A stretch of 64,000 nt of DNA, taken from the NCBI GenBank assembly GCA_052143895.1, contig JBKQRT010000224.1, forward strand, positions 7,942 to 71,941. The letters are read 5' to 3'. A model generated the notes under the pieces. The model was given only the letters and a program-made list of their open reading frames with translations, ran no database searches and was not told the DNA's origin. The DNA comes from Bog-756 sp052143895. GTDB taxonomy: Bacteria > Actinomycetota > Acidimicrobiia > Acidimicrobiales > RAAP-2. This document shows positions 1 through 8,726 of this stretch, in pieces; within the stretch, counting starts at the first letter, position 1; each line of letters opens with the position of its first letter. Position numbers and translations under genes: made by a program.

Positions 1-148
1 ACCGACCAGCGAGGTGCGTGGCCTGATCGGTCCGATCTGCCCGGGGCCGTTCGAGATCCGGCTCGGCGGCGGCACGGGCGGCCCGGTCCGGGGCCGGTGG
101 CGGGTTCGGAGCAGCGGTCCGGGGGCTCATGAGTGCAGTACACCACAC

Positions 149-982
149 GTGGAGATACCGTGGCCCGTGGCCTACTGGATCCTGAAGGCGTTGCTGAGCC
201 CGATCCTCCACCTCTTCTGGCGGGTCAGGGTCGAGGGCAGGGAGCATGTCCCTGCGAGGGGACCGGCCGTCCTCGCCGCCAACCACCAGTCGTTCTGTGA
301 CTCGTTCTTCCTGCCGCTGGTGGTGCGGAGGCGGGTCACCTATGTGGCCAAGGCGGAGTACTTCGACAACTGGAAGACGGCGTGGTTCTTCCGGGCGGTC
401 GGGCAGATCCCGATGCGGCGTGACGGCGGGGACGCGTCCCAGCGGGCCCTCGACACGGCCACCGAAGTACTCAATGCCGGCCGGCTCCTGGCCATCTACC
501 CCGAAGGGACCCGCGCCCCGGACCACCACCTCCACCGGGGCCATACCGGGGTCGCCCGGTTGTCGCTTGCCTGCGACGTTCCGATCATCCCGGTGGGGAT
601 CATCGGCACCCGTGCCGTGCAGCCCCCGGGCAGCAACATCATGCGCCCGTTCCACTCGGTCACCATCCGATTCGGTCCGCCGGTGACCTATCTCCATGCC
701 GGGGTGTCCATCACCACCGGACGGTGCGGCGAAGCCTCGCATGTTCGAGCCGGAGCCGGAATCGGAGCCGGAATTGGAGCCAGCGCAGAAGCCGGACCCG
801 GACCCGCCCCCGCCCCCGGGGAACGAGAAGGCGGTGGAGATGGCTCTGCCAAGTCGGTGGAGACTCGAGTGCTCGAGCAAGCCGAGCTCCGGGCGCTCAC
901 CGACGCCCTGATGGCGGAGATCGCCCGGCTATCGGGCCAGCAGTACGTGGACCACTACGCGGAACATGCCAAGCGCAGCTGA
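149..982 (+). CDS. 1-acyl-sn-glycerol-3-phosphate acyltransferase (PlsC family)
   Basis: Predicted membrane-associated acyltransferase of phospholipid synthesis that acylates lysophosphatidate. The family's HX4D motif is visible in NHQSFCDSFF and the phosphate-binding motif in YPEGTRAPD, followed by the usual PIIPVGI strand. The frame is open from base 14, but the first residues look non-coding. GTG at 149 or 167 just before the hydrophobic WPVAYWILKALLSPILHLFW segment is a better start; the choice is uncertain. An odd stretch rich in Ala, Gly and Pro (about bases 735-830) interrupts the usually compact C-terminal part. The family call is firm; substrate preference is unknown. Confidence 0.85.
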   Translation: MEIPWPVAYWILKALLSPILHLFWRVRVEGREHVPARGPAVLAANHQSFCDSFFLPLVVRRRVTYVAKAEYFDNWKTAWFFRAVGQIPMRRDGGDASQRALDTATEVLNAGRLLAIYPEGTRAPDHHLHRGHTGVARLSLACDVPIIPVGIIGTRAVQPPGSNIMRPFHSVTIRFGPPVTYLHAGVSITTGRCGEASHVRAGAGIGAGIGASAEAGPGPAPAPGEREGGGDGSAKSVETRVLEQAELRALTDALMAEIARLSGQQYVDHYAEHAKRS

Positions 983-1085
983 AGGGGCGGCGGCCCATCG
1001 GCTGCGGGGATGGTGCCGATCAGTTTCCCCGGTGCTGTAACCCACCAGAAATACTCCGTACACAGTCGGGGCGTAGCGTGAGGAC

Positions 1086-1730
1086 GTGTTCAACTACCTG
1101 ATCAGGGTGCAGCTCCCGGACAGGCCGGGGGCGCTTGGCGCTGTGGCCAGCCGGATCGGCTCGGTCGGCGGCGATGTGATCTCGATCGACATCCTTCAGC
1201 GCGGCAACGGAGTGGTCGTGGACGAGCTGGGCGTGGGACTGGCCGGTGACCACCTCATCGACCTCCTGCGGGACGAGATCCTCGAGGTGGACGGTGTCTC
1301 CATCGAGTGGGTGCGGGCGGTAGAGGGTGACCTTCCGGACCGTCACACCGACCTTCTGGAGATCGCCACCGAACTGTTCAAGCAGTGCTCAGCGGAGGCG
1401 TTGCTGCAACAATTGACCGTCCGGGTCCGACGGAGCCTGTTCGCAACTTTCGCCTCCGTGTTGGACACCGACGCCTTCGCCGTGGCGGCCTCTGACGGCG
1501 AGCTCCCGGAACCCGATGAGCTGCGGGCGATGGCGCGGCGGGCGCTGAGCCCGGCGCCGTACTCGGTCGACGACGAGGACGGGGGTGTGGCCACCGCACC
1601 GATGCTCCAGGCGGACCTCATCCTCATCGTGGGGCGCACCGTTCCCGTGCTCCGGGACCGTGAACGTCAGTGGATCTCGATCATGGCGGAGATCGCTGAC
1701 CACGGCTGGCGGGGCCGCGCCATCGACTGA
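1086..1730 (+). CDS. ACT-domain protein
   Basis: A 214-residue protein starting at GTG. Residues 3-75 form an ACT domain (YLIRVQLPDRPGALGAVASR, with the ligand-binding DRPGAL turn), a small-molecule-sensing fold typical of amino-acid-responsive regulators. The C-terminal 130 residues have no motif I recognise; they resemble a degenerate GAF-like or ligand-sensing region, which is inference only. It stands alone between plsC and glpK with no obvious operon partner. Role: probable metabolite-responsive regulatory protein, exact target unknown. Confidence 0.7.
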   Translation: MFNYLIRVQLPDRPGALGAVASRIGSVGGDVISIDILQRGNGVVVDELGVGLAGDHLIDLLRDEILEVDGVSIEWVRAVEGDLPDRHTDLLEIATELFKQCSAEALLQQLTVRVRRSLFATFASVLDTDAFAVAASDGELPEPDELRAMARRALSPAPYSVDDEDGGVATAPMLQADLILIVGRTVPVLRDRERQWISIMAEIADHGWRGRAID

Positions 1731-1776
1731 GGCCGTCGGGCGCGCCCGCGCCATCGACTGAGGCCGTCGGGCGCGC
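1715..1776 (+). repeat. 31-bp tandem duplication across the ACT gene stop codon
   Basis: The sequence around catcgactgaggccgtcggg occurs at 1721 and again at 1752, a period of 31 bp. The first copy holds the last codons and TGA of the ACT gene; the second lies just outside. It looks like a recent slippage or duplication event. Confidence 0.85.
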
Positions 1777-1843
1777 CCGCGGCTCGACCCGCGGCCCGTC
1801 TGCGATCGACTCGGGGTCGCGGCCATGGTCCGGACGACGAAGT

Positions 1844-3415
1844 TCAGCGGCTCCAATGTCGTGACCGGTCGACGGCCCGGGCCCACGCCTCGTGGCCCGC
1901 ATCCGCGTCGGTCCGGGGTACCTCCGGCGTGAACGCAGCATCCTGCTGCCACAGGCCGGCGAGCTCGTCGAGCGAGCCCCAGATCCCTTCGGCCAGGCCG
2001 GCCAGCGTGGCGGCACCGATGGCGGTGGTCTCGATCGACGTGGGCCGGACTACAGGTAGCTGCGACTGGTCAGCCAGGAGCTGGAGGAGGAGCCCCATGG
2101 CCGAGGCGCCCCCGTCCACCCGGAGCTCCGACGGGGTCGTCCCGCTTGCCGCCATGGCGTCGACGACATCACGCACCTGGAAGCTCATCGCCTCGACCAT
2201 GGCCCGGGCCAGGTGCGCACGGCCCACTCCCCTGGTCAATCCCACGATGGTGCCGCGGGCGTCGGGGTCCCAGTGTGGACTACCGAGCCCGGTGAAGGCC
2301 GGAACGACCACCACGCCCTCGCTGCTCGGCACCGAGCGGGCGAGTGGCTCGGTCTGGTCGGCCCGTTCGATGATGCCGAGCCCGTCGCGCAACCACTGGA
2401 CCCCCGCCCCGGAGACAAAGACCGAGCCCTCGAGCGCGTAGGCCACCGCCGAACGCCCCGGCTCGGGGCCGCCATCGGCCCCGATGGCCACGTCGCCCTC
2501 CGTGCCGAGGTCCCAGGCCAAGGTGGTGACGAGGCCGTCGACCGGCTCGGGACAGACCGGTCCGGCGTTCATCAGCACGAAGCTCCCGGTCCCGAACGTG
2601 ACCTTAGTCATCCCCGGGCGGAAGCAGCCTTGACCGAACAGGGCGGCGTGCTGGTCCCCGGCCATACCGCTGACCGGCACGCCGCGGAGCGGGGAGTCGG
2701 CACCGAGCGTGCTCTTGGACACACGACCGAACCGGCCGCACGACGGTTGCACATCGGGCAGTAGCTCCATCGGGACGCCGAAGAGCGAGCACAGGTCTTC
2801 GGACCACCGTCGCACCACGATGTCGTAGAGGAGGGTGCGGGACGCATTGGTGGCGTCGGTGGCAAAGACGCCGCCGTCCGCGCCGCCGGTGAGGTTCCAC
2901 AGGACCCAGGAATCGACCGTCCCGAACCCGAGCCCACCAGCGTTCCAAGGCCCTGCACGGAGCCCACCATCCTGGAGGAGCCACCGCATCTTGGTGGCCG
3001 AGAAGTAGGGATCCAGCACCAGTCCGGTCCGTTCGCGGACGAGGGGAAGATGACCGCCCTCGGTGAGGCGGCGACAGTCGGCGGCTGTGCGGCGATCCTG
3101 CCAGACGATGGCACGGTGCACGGGGTCACCGGTGCGTCGGTCCCAGGCGACCACCGTCTCCCGTTGGTTGGTGATGCCGATGGAACGGGCCACCCGGCCG
3201 GCGTCGGCGAGCCGGCCGGCCACCTCGGCCAGCGTCGAGCGCACCGCCTCCCAGATCTCACCGGCGTCATGCTCCACCCATCCCGGCTGCGGGTAGTACT
3301 GGGCCAGCTCGCGGTAGGCCACATCGACGACCTGCACCCGCTCGTCCACCACCAGCGCCCGGATGCCGGTGGTCCCGGCGTCGACGGCGATGGACACGGA
3401 CGTGCGGGAGGTCAC
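1844..3415 (-). CDS. glpK: glycerol kinase
   Basis: ATP-dependent phosphorylation of glycerol to sn-glycerol 3-phosphate in the cytoplasm; FGGY carbohydrate kinase family. The N-terminal phosphate-binding loop (SIAVDAGTTGIRALVV), ITNQRETVVAWD, VWQDRR, YFSATKMRWLL and the C-terminal signature RVDGGASAMGLLLQLLADQS are all present. From the GTG at 3415 the protein is 523 residues, close to the usual 500. The open frame continues upstream, but only through the 23-bp repeats, whose translation is low complexity, so 3415 is the supported start. No glycerol-3-phosphate dehydrogenase is adjacent; an aquaporin 7 kb away could supply glycerol, but its NPART motif looks water-type. Confidence 0.95.
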   Translation of the reverse strand: MTSRTSVSIAVDAGTTGIRALVVDERVQVVDVAYRELAQYYPQPGWVEHDAGEIWEAVRSTLAEVAGRLADAGRVARSIGITNQRETVVAWDRRTGDPVHRAIVWQDRRTAADCRRLTEGGHLPLVRERTGLVLDPYFSATKMRWLLQDGGLRAGPWNAGGLGFGTVDSWVLWNLTGGADGGVFATDATNASRTLLYDIVVRRWSEDLCSLFGVPMELLPDVQPSCGRFGRVSKSTLGADSPLRGVPVSGMAGDQHAALFGQGCFRPGMTKVTFGTGSFVLMNAGPVCPEPVDGLVTTLAWDLGTEGDVAIGADGGPEPGRSAVAYALEGSVFVSGAGVQWLRDGLGIIERADQTEPLARSVPSSEGVVVVPAFTGLGSPHWDPDARGTIVGLTRGVGRAHLARAMVEAMSFQVRDVVDAMAASGTTPSELRVDGGASAMGLLLQLLADQSQLPVVRPTSIETTAIGAATLAGLAEGIWGSLDELAGLWQQDAAFTPEVPRTDADAGHEAWARAVDRSRHWSR

Positions 3416-3429
3416 GCTGGGACTGTAGC

Positions 3430-3521
3430 GACAGGGAGCAGAGCGACGAGGTGACAGGAAGCAGAGCGACGAGGTGACAGGGAGCAGAGCGACGAGGTGA
3501 CAGGGAGCAGAGCGACGAGGT
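3430..3521 (+). repeat. four 23-bp tandem repeats upstream of glpK
   Basis: Four head-to-tail copies of a 23-bp unit (gacagggagcagagcgacga plus ggt) run from 3430 to 3521. Copy 2 has one change (gacaggaagc). They lie 15 bp upstream of the glpK start, in its promoter or 5' untranslated region, and form a clean tandem array between the divergent glpK and nrdJ genes. Copy number could vary by slippage and alter glpK spacing; that is inference. Confidence 0.95.
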
Positions 3522-3636
3522 GCCCGTGTCCGGACGCCGGTGGGCGCTTGCTGTGGCAATCATTTGCAATTCTTCGCGAGCGGCCGTGGAGCAGGGAGTT
3601 CTCACCCCGGTACCGGTCGATCCGCAAAACAATTCG

Positions 3637-3666
3637 TTGACAGAGGCGTAACTACACTGCTGTAAT
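3637..3666 (+). promoter_or_regulatory. putative sigma-70-type promoter of nrdJ
   Basis: TTGACA at 3637-3642 is a perfect -35 hexamer. TGTAAT at 3661-3666 matches the -10 consensus at 5 of 6 positions, with an 18-bp spacer. The implied start is near 3673, which leaves a leader of about 375 nt before nrdJ and places the transcription start inside the putative NrdR boxes. Confidence 0.6.
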
Positions 3667-3670
3667 AGAC

Positions 3671-3716
3671 CCACTATCTCGTACCTCGGGGGAGGCATAA
3701 CCACTACATCTTGTGC
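3671..3716 (+). promoter_or_regulatory. putative tandem NrdR boxes
   Basis: The box at 3701-3716 (ccactacatcttgtgc) matches about 12 of 16 positions of the NrdR consensus acaCwAtATaTwGtgt as I recall it. A weaker box at 3671-3686 (ccactatctcgtacct) lies exactly 30 bp upstream, about three helical turns, as expected for NrdR pairs. NrdR is the ATP/dATP-sensing repressor of ribonucleotide reductase genes. The second box is good, the first is only a half match. Confidence 0.55.
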
Positions 3717-3761
3717 TTTGCGGGTCCGTACCCGTCGTTCGGCGGATTCCGGACCGGTAAG

Positions 3762-3819
3762 ATCGGTTGAGGGACACCAGCCGGTGGCGATGGGTTCCGG
3801 GGCCGGCCAGCAACCGGAT
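3762..3819 (+). promoter_or_regulatory. structured leader element with SAM-I-like core (tentative)
   Basis: Within the long nrdJ leader, ATCGGTT (3762-3768) can pair with AACCGGAT (3812-3819), and GCCGG (3780-3784) with CCGGC (3803-3807). They enclose GAGGGAC (3769-3775) and GCAACC (3810-3815), two conserved blocks of SAM-I riboswitches. The canonical P1 stem and downstream pseudoknot partner were not convincingly found, and no cobalamin-riboswitch core was recognised. It could be a real riboswitch, a different structured RNA or chance. Confidence 0.3.
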
Positions 3820-4047
3820 CCGGGACTCGTTCCGCATGATCCGACGCAGTCGAACGGCGCATCGCACCGCCGGCGGCTTCCACACATTCACGGCATGCCG
3901 GGCATGGCATGTACGGCGTGCAGCAGGAACTGCAGTCCGCACACAAACCCAGTCAGAGCAGTCAACGCAGTCAGGCAACCTCGGCCACGGTCCCCAGCGA
4001 CCGGAGACCGGACAGAGCATCGAACAGCACAGAAAGAGGTTCACCAC

Positions 4048-6957
4048 ATGGCCATTGCTCCACAGCGCACCGGCATCGGCATCCGCCGTCACTTCACCAC
4101 CGCCGGCGTCCACCCGTACGACCAGGTGGTCTGGGAGCGGCGCGACGCGCGGATCACCAACTACCGGGACGGGGTCGTGGCCTTCGAGCAGCTGAACGTC
4201 GAGGTGCCCGACACGTGGAGCCTCAATGCCACCAACATCCTCGCCCAGAAGTACTTCCGGGGCACCCCCAACACCCCCGAGCGCGAATGGTCGCTGCGCC
4301 AGGTGGCCGACCGGGTGGTCGACACGGTCACCGGCTGGGGCATCAAGGACGGCTACTTCGTCGACGACGAGGAGGCGGAGATCTTCCGGGACGAGCTGAA
4401 GTACCTGATCATCCACCAGATGGCCGCCTTCAACTCGCCGGTGTGGTTCAACATCGGGGTCGCCGGTGTCCCCCAGCAGGGCTCGGCGTGCTTCATCCTC
4501 TCGGTCGACGACACCATGGACTCCATCCTCAACTGGTACACGGAGGAGGGCGTGATCTTCAAGGGTGGTTCCGGGGCCGGCGTCAACCTGTCCCGCATCC
4601 GCTCCTCCCACGAGTTCCTGAAGGGCGGCGGCACGGCCTCCGGGCCGGTCAGCTTCATGCGCGGCGCCGACTCGTCGGCCGGCACCATCAAGTCGGGGGG
4701 AAAGACCCGTCGGGCTGCCAAGATGGTCATCCTCGACGCCGACCATCCGGACATCGAGGACTTCATCTGGTGCAAGGCAATCGAGGAGCGCAAGGCGCGT
4801 GTCCTGCGCGACGCCGGCTTCGACATGGACCTCGACGGGAAGGACTCGATCAGCCTCCAGTACCAGAACGCCAACAACTCCGTCCGGGTTACCGACGAGT
4901 TCATGGAAGCGGTCATCGACGGTCGCGACTGGGCGTTGACCAGCCGTGCCGACGGCGAACCGATCCGCTGGGTGCCGGCCCGCGACCTGTTCCGCCAGAT
5001 CGCCCAGGCCGCATGGGAGTGCGCGGATCCGGGCATGCAGTTCGACACCACCATCAACAAGTGGCACACCGCCTCGAACACCGGTCGGATCAACGGGTCC
5101 AATCCCTGCTCGGAGTACATGCACCTCGACAACTCGGCCTGCAACCTGGCAAGCCTCAACCTCATGAAGTACCTCCACGGCGACTCCTCGTTCGACATTG
5201 CCGGATTCCGTGCTGCTGCCGAGATCGTGTTCACCGCCCAGGAGATCATCGTCGGCAACGCCGACTATCCGACCGAGAAGATCACCGAGAACTCCCGGCG
5301 CTTCCGTGAGCTGGGCATCGGGTACGCCAATCTCGGCGCGCTACTCATGGCCCAGGGGCTCCCGTACGACTCGGACCAGGGCCGGGCGTGGGCTGCCGCC
5401 ATCACGGCCCTCATGACCGGTCACGCCTACTCGACGTCGGCCCGCACGGCGGCGCGGATGGGCCCGTTCGCCGGGTTCCACGAGAACGTGGAGCCCATGC
5501 TCAACGTGCTGAGGATGCACCGCGATGCAGTTGCCGGCATCGACGAGGAGGCGGTGCCCACCGAACTGCTGTCCTCCGCCCAGGAGGCGTGGGACCTCGC
5601 CGTCGAGCTCGGCGAGCAGTACGGCGTCCGGAACTCCCAGGCCAGCGTGCTGGCCCCGACAGGGACGATCGGGCTGTTGATGGACTGCGACACGACCGGT
5701 GTCGAGCCCGACCTCGGGCTGGTGAAGACCAAGAAGCTGGTCGGTGGCGGCACGATGTCGATCGTCAACCAGACCGTGCCGAGGGCGCTCACCCGGCTCG
5801 GGTACGCGCCCGACCAGGTGAGCGAGATCGTCGCCTACATCGACGAGCACAAGACCATCGTCGGTGCACCCCACCTGTCGAGCGACCACCTGGACGTGTT
5901 CGCGTGCTCGATGGGCGACAACACCATCCACTACCTGGGACACGTGCGGATGATGGGGGCGGTCCAGCCATTCATCTCCGGTGCCATCTCGAAGACCGTC
6001 AACCTTCCAGAGGACGTCAGCGTGGAGGACGTGGAACAGCTCCACATCGACGCCTGGAAGATGGGGATCAAGGCGGTGGCCATCTACCGGGACAATTGCA
6101 AGGTGGCCCAGCCCCTCTCCACCACCAAGAAGGAGGGCGCCGCCGCCGGCGCCGACGGTGTGGCGCCGGCCGGTTCCGAGGCCGAGGCCCATGCCCGTGA
6201 GTTGGCCGAGAAGATCGCCAGCCTCGAGGCCGCACTGGCGCACGAGCAAACCCGTACCGCGGAGACGCTGGTGGTCGGGGCGGTCAGAGAGCGCCTGCCT
6301 CGTCGCCGGAAGTCGTCGACGTTCGCATTCCGGGTGGCCGACTGCGAGGGCTATGTCACGGTCGGCGAGTACGAGGACGGTCGGCCCGGTGAGGTGTTCA
6401 TGAAGGTGTCGAAGCAAGGCTCGACGCTCGCCGGCATCATGGATGCATTCTCGATCTCGGTGAGCCTCGGGCTCCAACACGGCGTGCCGCTCGCTACCTA
6501 CGTCCGCAAGTACACAAACATGCGGTTCGAGCCGGCCGGGATCACCGACGATCCCGATCTGCGCATCGCCACCAGCCTGGTCGACTACATCTTCCGCCGC
6601 TTGGCTGTCGACTACCTGCCACTCGAGGACCGAGCCGAGCTCGGCGTGCTCTCGACGGCCGAGCGCATGCAGCCGACCCTACCCGGGGTGGAGGAGACGG
6701 CCACGGAGTCGGTGGGCGTGGTCGACACCGATGCCATCGATCCGGTGATCGCCACCGTGGTCGACGGTTCGGCGGCTCCGGATCTCGAACGGAGGACGAC
6801 GACCCCGCAGGCGGTGCCGGCGTCACCGGGCGACCAGCCCATGTACCGGGCCGAGCCCCGGGATGCGCCCTACTGCTATCAGTGCGGGAACGCCATGCAG
6901 CGGGCCGGCTCGTGCTACGTCTGCGCCAGTTGCGGCACGACCAGCGGCTGCTCCTGA
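4048..6957 (+). CDS. nrdJ: adenosylcobalamin-dependent (class II) ribonucleoside-diphosphate reductase
   Basis: Reduces ribonucleotides to deoxyribonucleotides using an adenosylcobalamin radical, so it works with or without oxygen. The protein is 969 residues. Visible motifs are NSPVWFNIG (129-137), the redox cysteine in GSACFIL (C148), the radical cysteine and acid in NPCSEY (C354, E356), the partner cysteine in SACNLASLNL (C365), and the phosphate loop LAPTGTIGLL. The C-terminal third carries the TSCPD-like segment (DCEGYVTVGEYEDG) and a terminal four-cysteine zinc motif (CYQCG and CASCG). ATG 4048 is chosen because homology begins at residue 14 or so and AGAGG precedes it; the open frame runs back to 3718. 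A promoter and NrdR-like boxes lie upstream. Confidence 0.95.
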   Translation: MAIAPQRTGIGIRRHFTTAGVHPYDQVVWERRDARITNYRDGVVAFEQLNVEVPDTWSLNATNILAQKYFRGTPNTPEREWSLRQVADRVVDTVTGWGIKDGYFVDDEEAEIFRDELKYLIIHQMAAFNSPVWFNIGVAGVPQQGSACFILSVDDTMDSILNWYTEEGVIFKGGSGAGVNLSRIRSSHEFLKGGGTASGPVSFMRGADSSAGTIKSGGKTRRAAKMVILDADHPDIEDFIWCKAIEERKARVLRDAGFDMDLDGKDSISLQYQNANNSVRVTDEFMEAVIDGRDWALTSRADGEPIRWVPARDLFRQIAQAAWECADPGMQFDTTINKWHTASNTGRINGSNPCSEYMHLDNSACNLASLNLMKYLHGDSSFDIAGFRAAAEIVFTAQEIIVGNADYPTEKITENSRRFRELGIGYANLGALLMAQGLPYDSDQGRAWAAAITALMTGHAYSTSARTAARMGPFAGFHENVEPMLNVLRMHRDAVAGIDEEAVPTELLSSAQEAWDLAVELGEQYGVRNSQASVLAPTGTIGLLMDCDTTGVEPDLGLVKTKKLVGGGTMSIVNQTVPRALTRLGYAPDQVSEIVAYIDEHKTIVGAPHLSSDHLDVFACSMGDNTIHYLGHVRMMGAVQPFISGAISKTVNLPEDVSVEDVEQLHIDAWKMGIKAVAIYRDNCKVAQPLSTTKKEGAAAGADGVAPAGSEAEAHARELAEKIASLEAALAHEQTRTAETLVVGAVRERLPRRRKSSTFAFRVADCEGYVTVGEYEDGRPGEVFMKVSKQGSTLAGIMDAFSISVSLGLQHGVPLATYVRKYTNMRFEPAGITDDPDLRIATSLVDYIFRRLAVDYLPLEDRAELGVLSTAERMQPTLPGVEETATESVGVVDTDAIDPVIATVVDGSAAPDLERRTTTPQAVPASPGDQPMYRAEPRDAPYCYQCGNAMQRAGSCYVCASCGTTSGCS

Positions 6958-7364
6958 TATCGAGTTGCGTGCGAATGGCAGTGGTTCTTGCACGCAAGAG
7001 AAAGTCCCAGGACACGAGAGAGGGAGAGGTCGTGAGGCCGCTCCCTCTTCTTGTCGGAAAGCGTGTTGCTGGATCGGTCGTCGAGATGCATCGCTGCTCG
7101 AGTGAAGGCGCATTCTTGCTTCGGCAGTGACGCACGCAGCTTTACGAAAAGAAGCGGGAGAGACCCCACCGGAATGAGCGCCGAACCGGCTTGTCGGGGT
7201 TTCCCATCCGCAAGTGCTGCGACGCCAAGTCCCACGAAGAGGGCCAGCCCACCAACGAAGGTCAGAAGAGTTGCCCTCGGTGCTCCTCGACGGAAGGCGA
7301 TGACGCTGGCTGCAAAGTCGACCGAGTCCGCCGCGAAACCTACCCGGGCGCACCGCGAATGCAC
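6915..7364 (-). CDS. possible small hydrophobic protein (doubtful)
   Basis: From a GTG at 7364 the minus strand encodes about 149 residues with one convincing membrane segment (ATLLTFVGGLALFVGLGVAAL). GC is lower here than in the flanking genes. The stop lies inside the 3' end of nrdJ on the opposite strand. No family is recognised and no clear ribosome binding site is seen; it may be non-coding or a remnant. The rest of the 6958-7462 gap holds only the hairpin downstream of nrdJ. Confidence 0.2.
   Translation of the reverse strand: MHSRCARVGFAADSVDFAASVIAFRRGAPRATLLTFVGGLALFVGLGVAALADGKPRQAGSALIPVGSLPLLFVKLRASLPKQECAFTRAAMHLDDRSSNTLSDKKRERPHDLSLSRVLGLSLACKNHCHSHATRYQEQPLVVPQLAQT
7019..7048 (+). 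terminator. hairpin downstream of nrdJ
   Basis: AGAGGGAG (7019-7026) and CTCCCTCT (7041-7048) form an 8-bp perfect stem with a 14-nt loop, followed by a short pyrimidine run (TCTTGTC). It begins about 60 nt after the nrdJ stop. The T-tract is weak, so termination is only suggested. Confidence 0.45.
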
Positions 7365-7462
7365 ATGGGGCCGCGGTTCGGACGCAGAGTGAGATCTGAG
7401 TGACGTTGCGCACGTGGCTCGCCCCCCGGCGGTCGGCGCGCCCCGACCGGGGTCCCTGCGTT

Positions 7463-8130
7463 TCAGACGCCGGCGACTCCCTTGCCAATGAGCACGACCG
7501 CGAACACCAGGAAGAGCACGGCCATTACCGTCGCGTTGTTCTGACCCAACCAAGTGCGCCAGCCGTCGAGGATGTCGTGCGCCCTGTCGCCGAGACCGAT
7601 CGTCACCCCGAGTGGTGCCGCGACGCCGAGCGCGGCGATGACGACGTAGACGACGATGGATACGACCGTCTTCCCGGTGGACAGACCGGCTGACGAGATG
7701 GCCACGGCACCGGCCACGGCGACGGCGATGTTCTTCGGGTTGGCCGCGCCGATGGCCGCCCCCACCCCCAATGACTTCACCGGGGTGAACCTGGCGATCC
7801 CCTCCATCCACTTGGGCGGTGCAGCCTCCTCTGCGGCCCGGGGTCGGCCCCGGAAGCGGCGGATCGCAGCGACAAGGAGGAGGATGCCGATGACGAGTTG
7901 GAGGGTGCCGGCGCCCGTCGAGGGACCGGACTTCGAGACGTCGACGGCGTTGGCCACCACCACCAGGATGCGGATCACGGCGGCGACGCCGATCGCGAAT
8001 CCTGCCAGGTAGGCGCCGGCGTTGGCCACCGGCTTCTTCGTGAAGAGGAGCAGGATCTCGGCGACGATGGTATGGGCGAGATCGTCACCGCGATGGCCAG
8101 TGGGAGGAGAGCTCCGAGCAACCCGTTCAT
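7463..8130 (-). pseudogene. GAP-family membrane protein, one-base frameshift
   Basis: The minus strand from ATG 8130 reads MNGLLGALLPLAIAVTISPI and then loses frame. One extra base near 8069-8071 restores PIVAEILLLFTKKPVANAGA, which joins the long frame ending at 7463. The repaired protein (about 222 residues) has the multi-helix pattern and internal repeat (PVKSLGVGAAIGAANPKN) of the GAP (Sap, sulfolipid-1-addressing) family of LysE-like small membrane exporters. Either a true pseudogene or a single-base sequence error; the rest of the gene is intact, which favours an error or a recent lesion. Substrate unknown. Confidence 0.8.
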
Positions 8131-8293
8131 CGGCGCAACCCTTCGTTGGGTGGACCCGCCGCCGGCGCTGCCTGCCGCGACGCTCCGGCCCGGTGCTCAG
8201 CCGGGGCCCGACCGCTGCGGGCAGGAACGGGTGGCCGGCTCATGGTAGCGGGCCACTGGAATCGCTCGGTGTATGGCGTGGCACGATGGACCC

Positions 8294-8602
8294 ATGATTG
8301 CTGCGTTCTCCATCACCCCGGTAGGTACCGGAGCCTCGGTGGGCGACTCCGTCGCCGAGGCCGTTCGGATCGTGCGCGACAGCGGACTCCCCAACGAGAC
8401 CAACTCGATGTTCACCAACATCGAAGGGGAGTGGGACGAGGTGATGGCTGTCATCAAGGCGTGCGTCACCAAGGTGGGCGAGTCCGCGCCCCGTATGAGC
8501 GTGTTGATCAAGATCGATGACCGGCCCGGTGTGACGGACGGCCTCTCGTCGAAGGTCGCCCACGTCGAGCGCCGACTGGCAGTTGACCAGCCCCCCGCCT
8601 GA
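8294..8602 (+). CDS. MTH1187-family thiamine-binding protein
   Basis: A 102-residue protein of the DUF77/MTH1187 family (MIAAFSITPVGTGASVGDSV, later SVLIKIDDRPG). The fold is a small ferredoxin-like oligomer that binds thiamine or related compounds in characterised members. ATG 8294 is used because the family begins with this hydrophobic strand; a longer frame from 8273 has no homology support. It stands alone with no thiamine biosynthesis gene or TPP riboswitch nearby. Confidence 0.85.
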   Translation: MIAAFSITPVGTGASVGDSVAEAVRIVRDSGLPNETNSMFTNIEGEWDEVMAVIKACVTKVGESAPRMSVLIKIDDRPGVTDGLSSKVAHVERRLAVDQPPA

Positions 8603-8726
8603 GCCGTTCTCGGACCTGTTGATAGGGTCGTCGGAGCACTTGAAATCGGGTGACGGCAGGCGTACGGTGAACTGCACCTTGCCCGGTCGCTGGGCTGGTC
8701 GATGAGGGATGAGGAGGGCAGAAACC

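Noticed and set aside
3430..3521. CRISPR-like array
   Set aside because: The units are contiguous with no spacers; it is a simple tandem repeat. No CRISPR array or cas gene was seen anywhere in the window.
3718..4047. N-terminal extension of NrdJ from upstream in-frame starts, including a Cys-containing MPGMACTACSRNC segment at 3895
   Set aside because: Class II reductase homology begins after ATG 4048, and the upstream region is better explained as a leader with promoter and operator; composition of the extension is not natural.
3652..5178. Very long minus-strand frame across nrdJ
   Set aside because: Val/Asp/His/Glu-rich antisense translation typical of GC-rich genes; no family motif.
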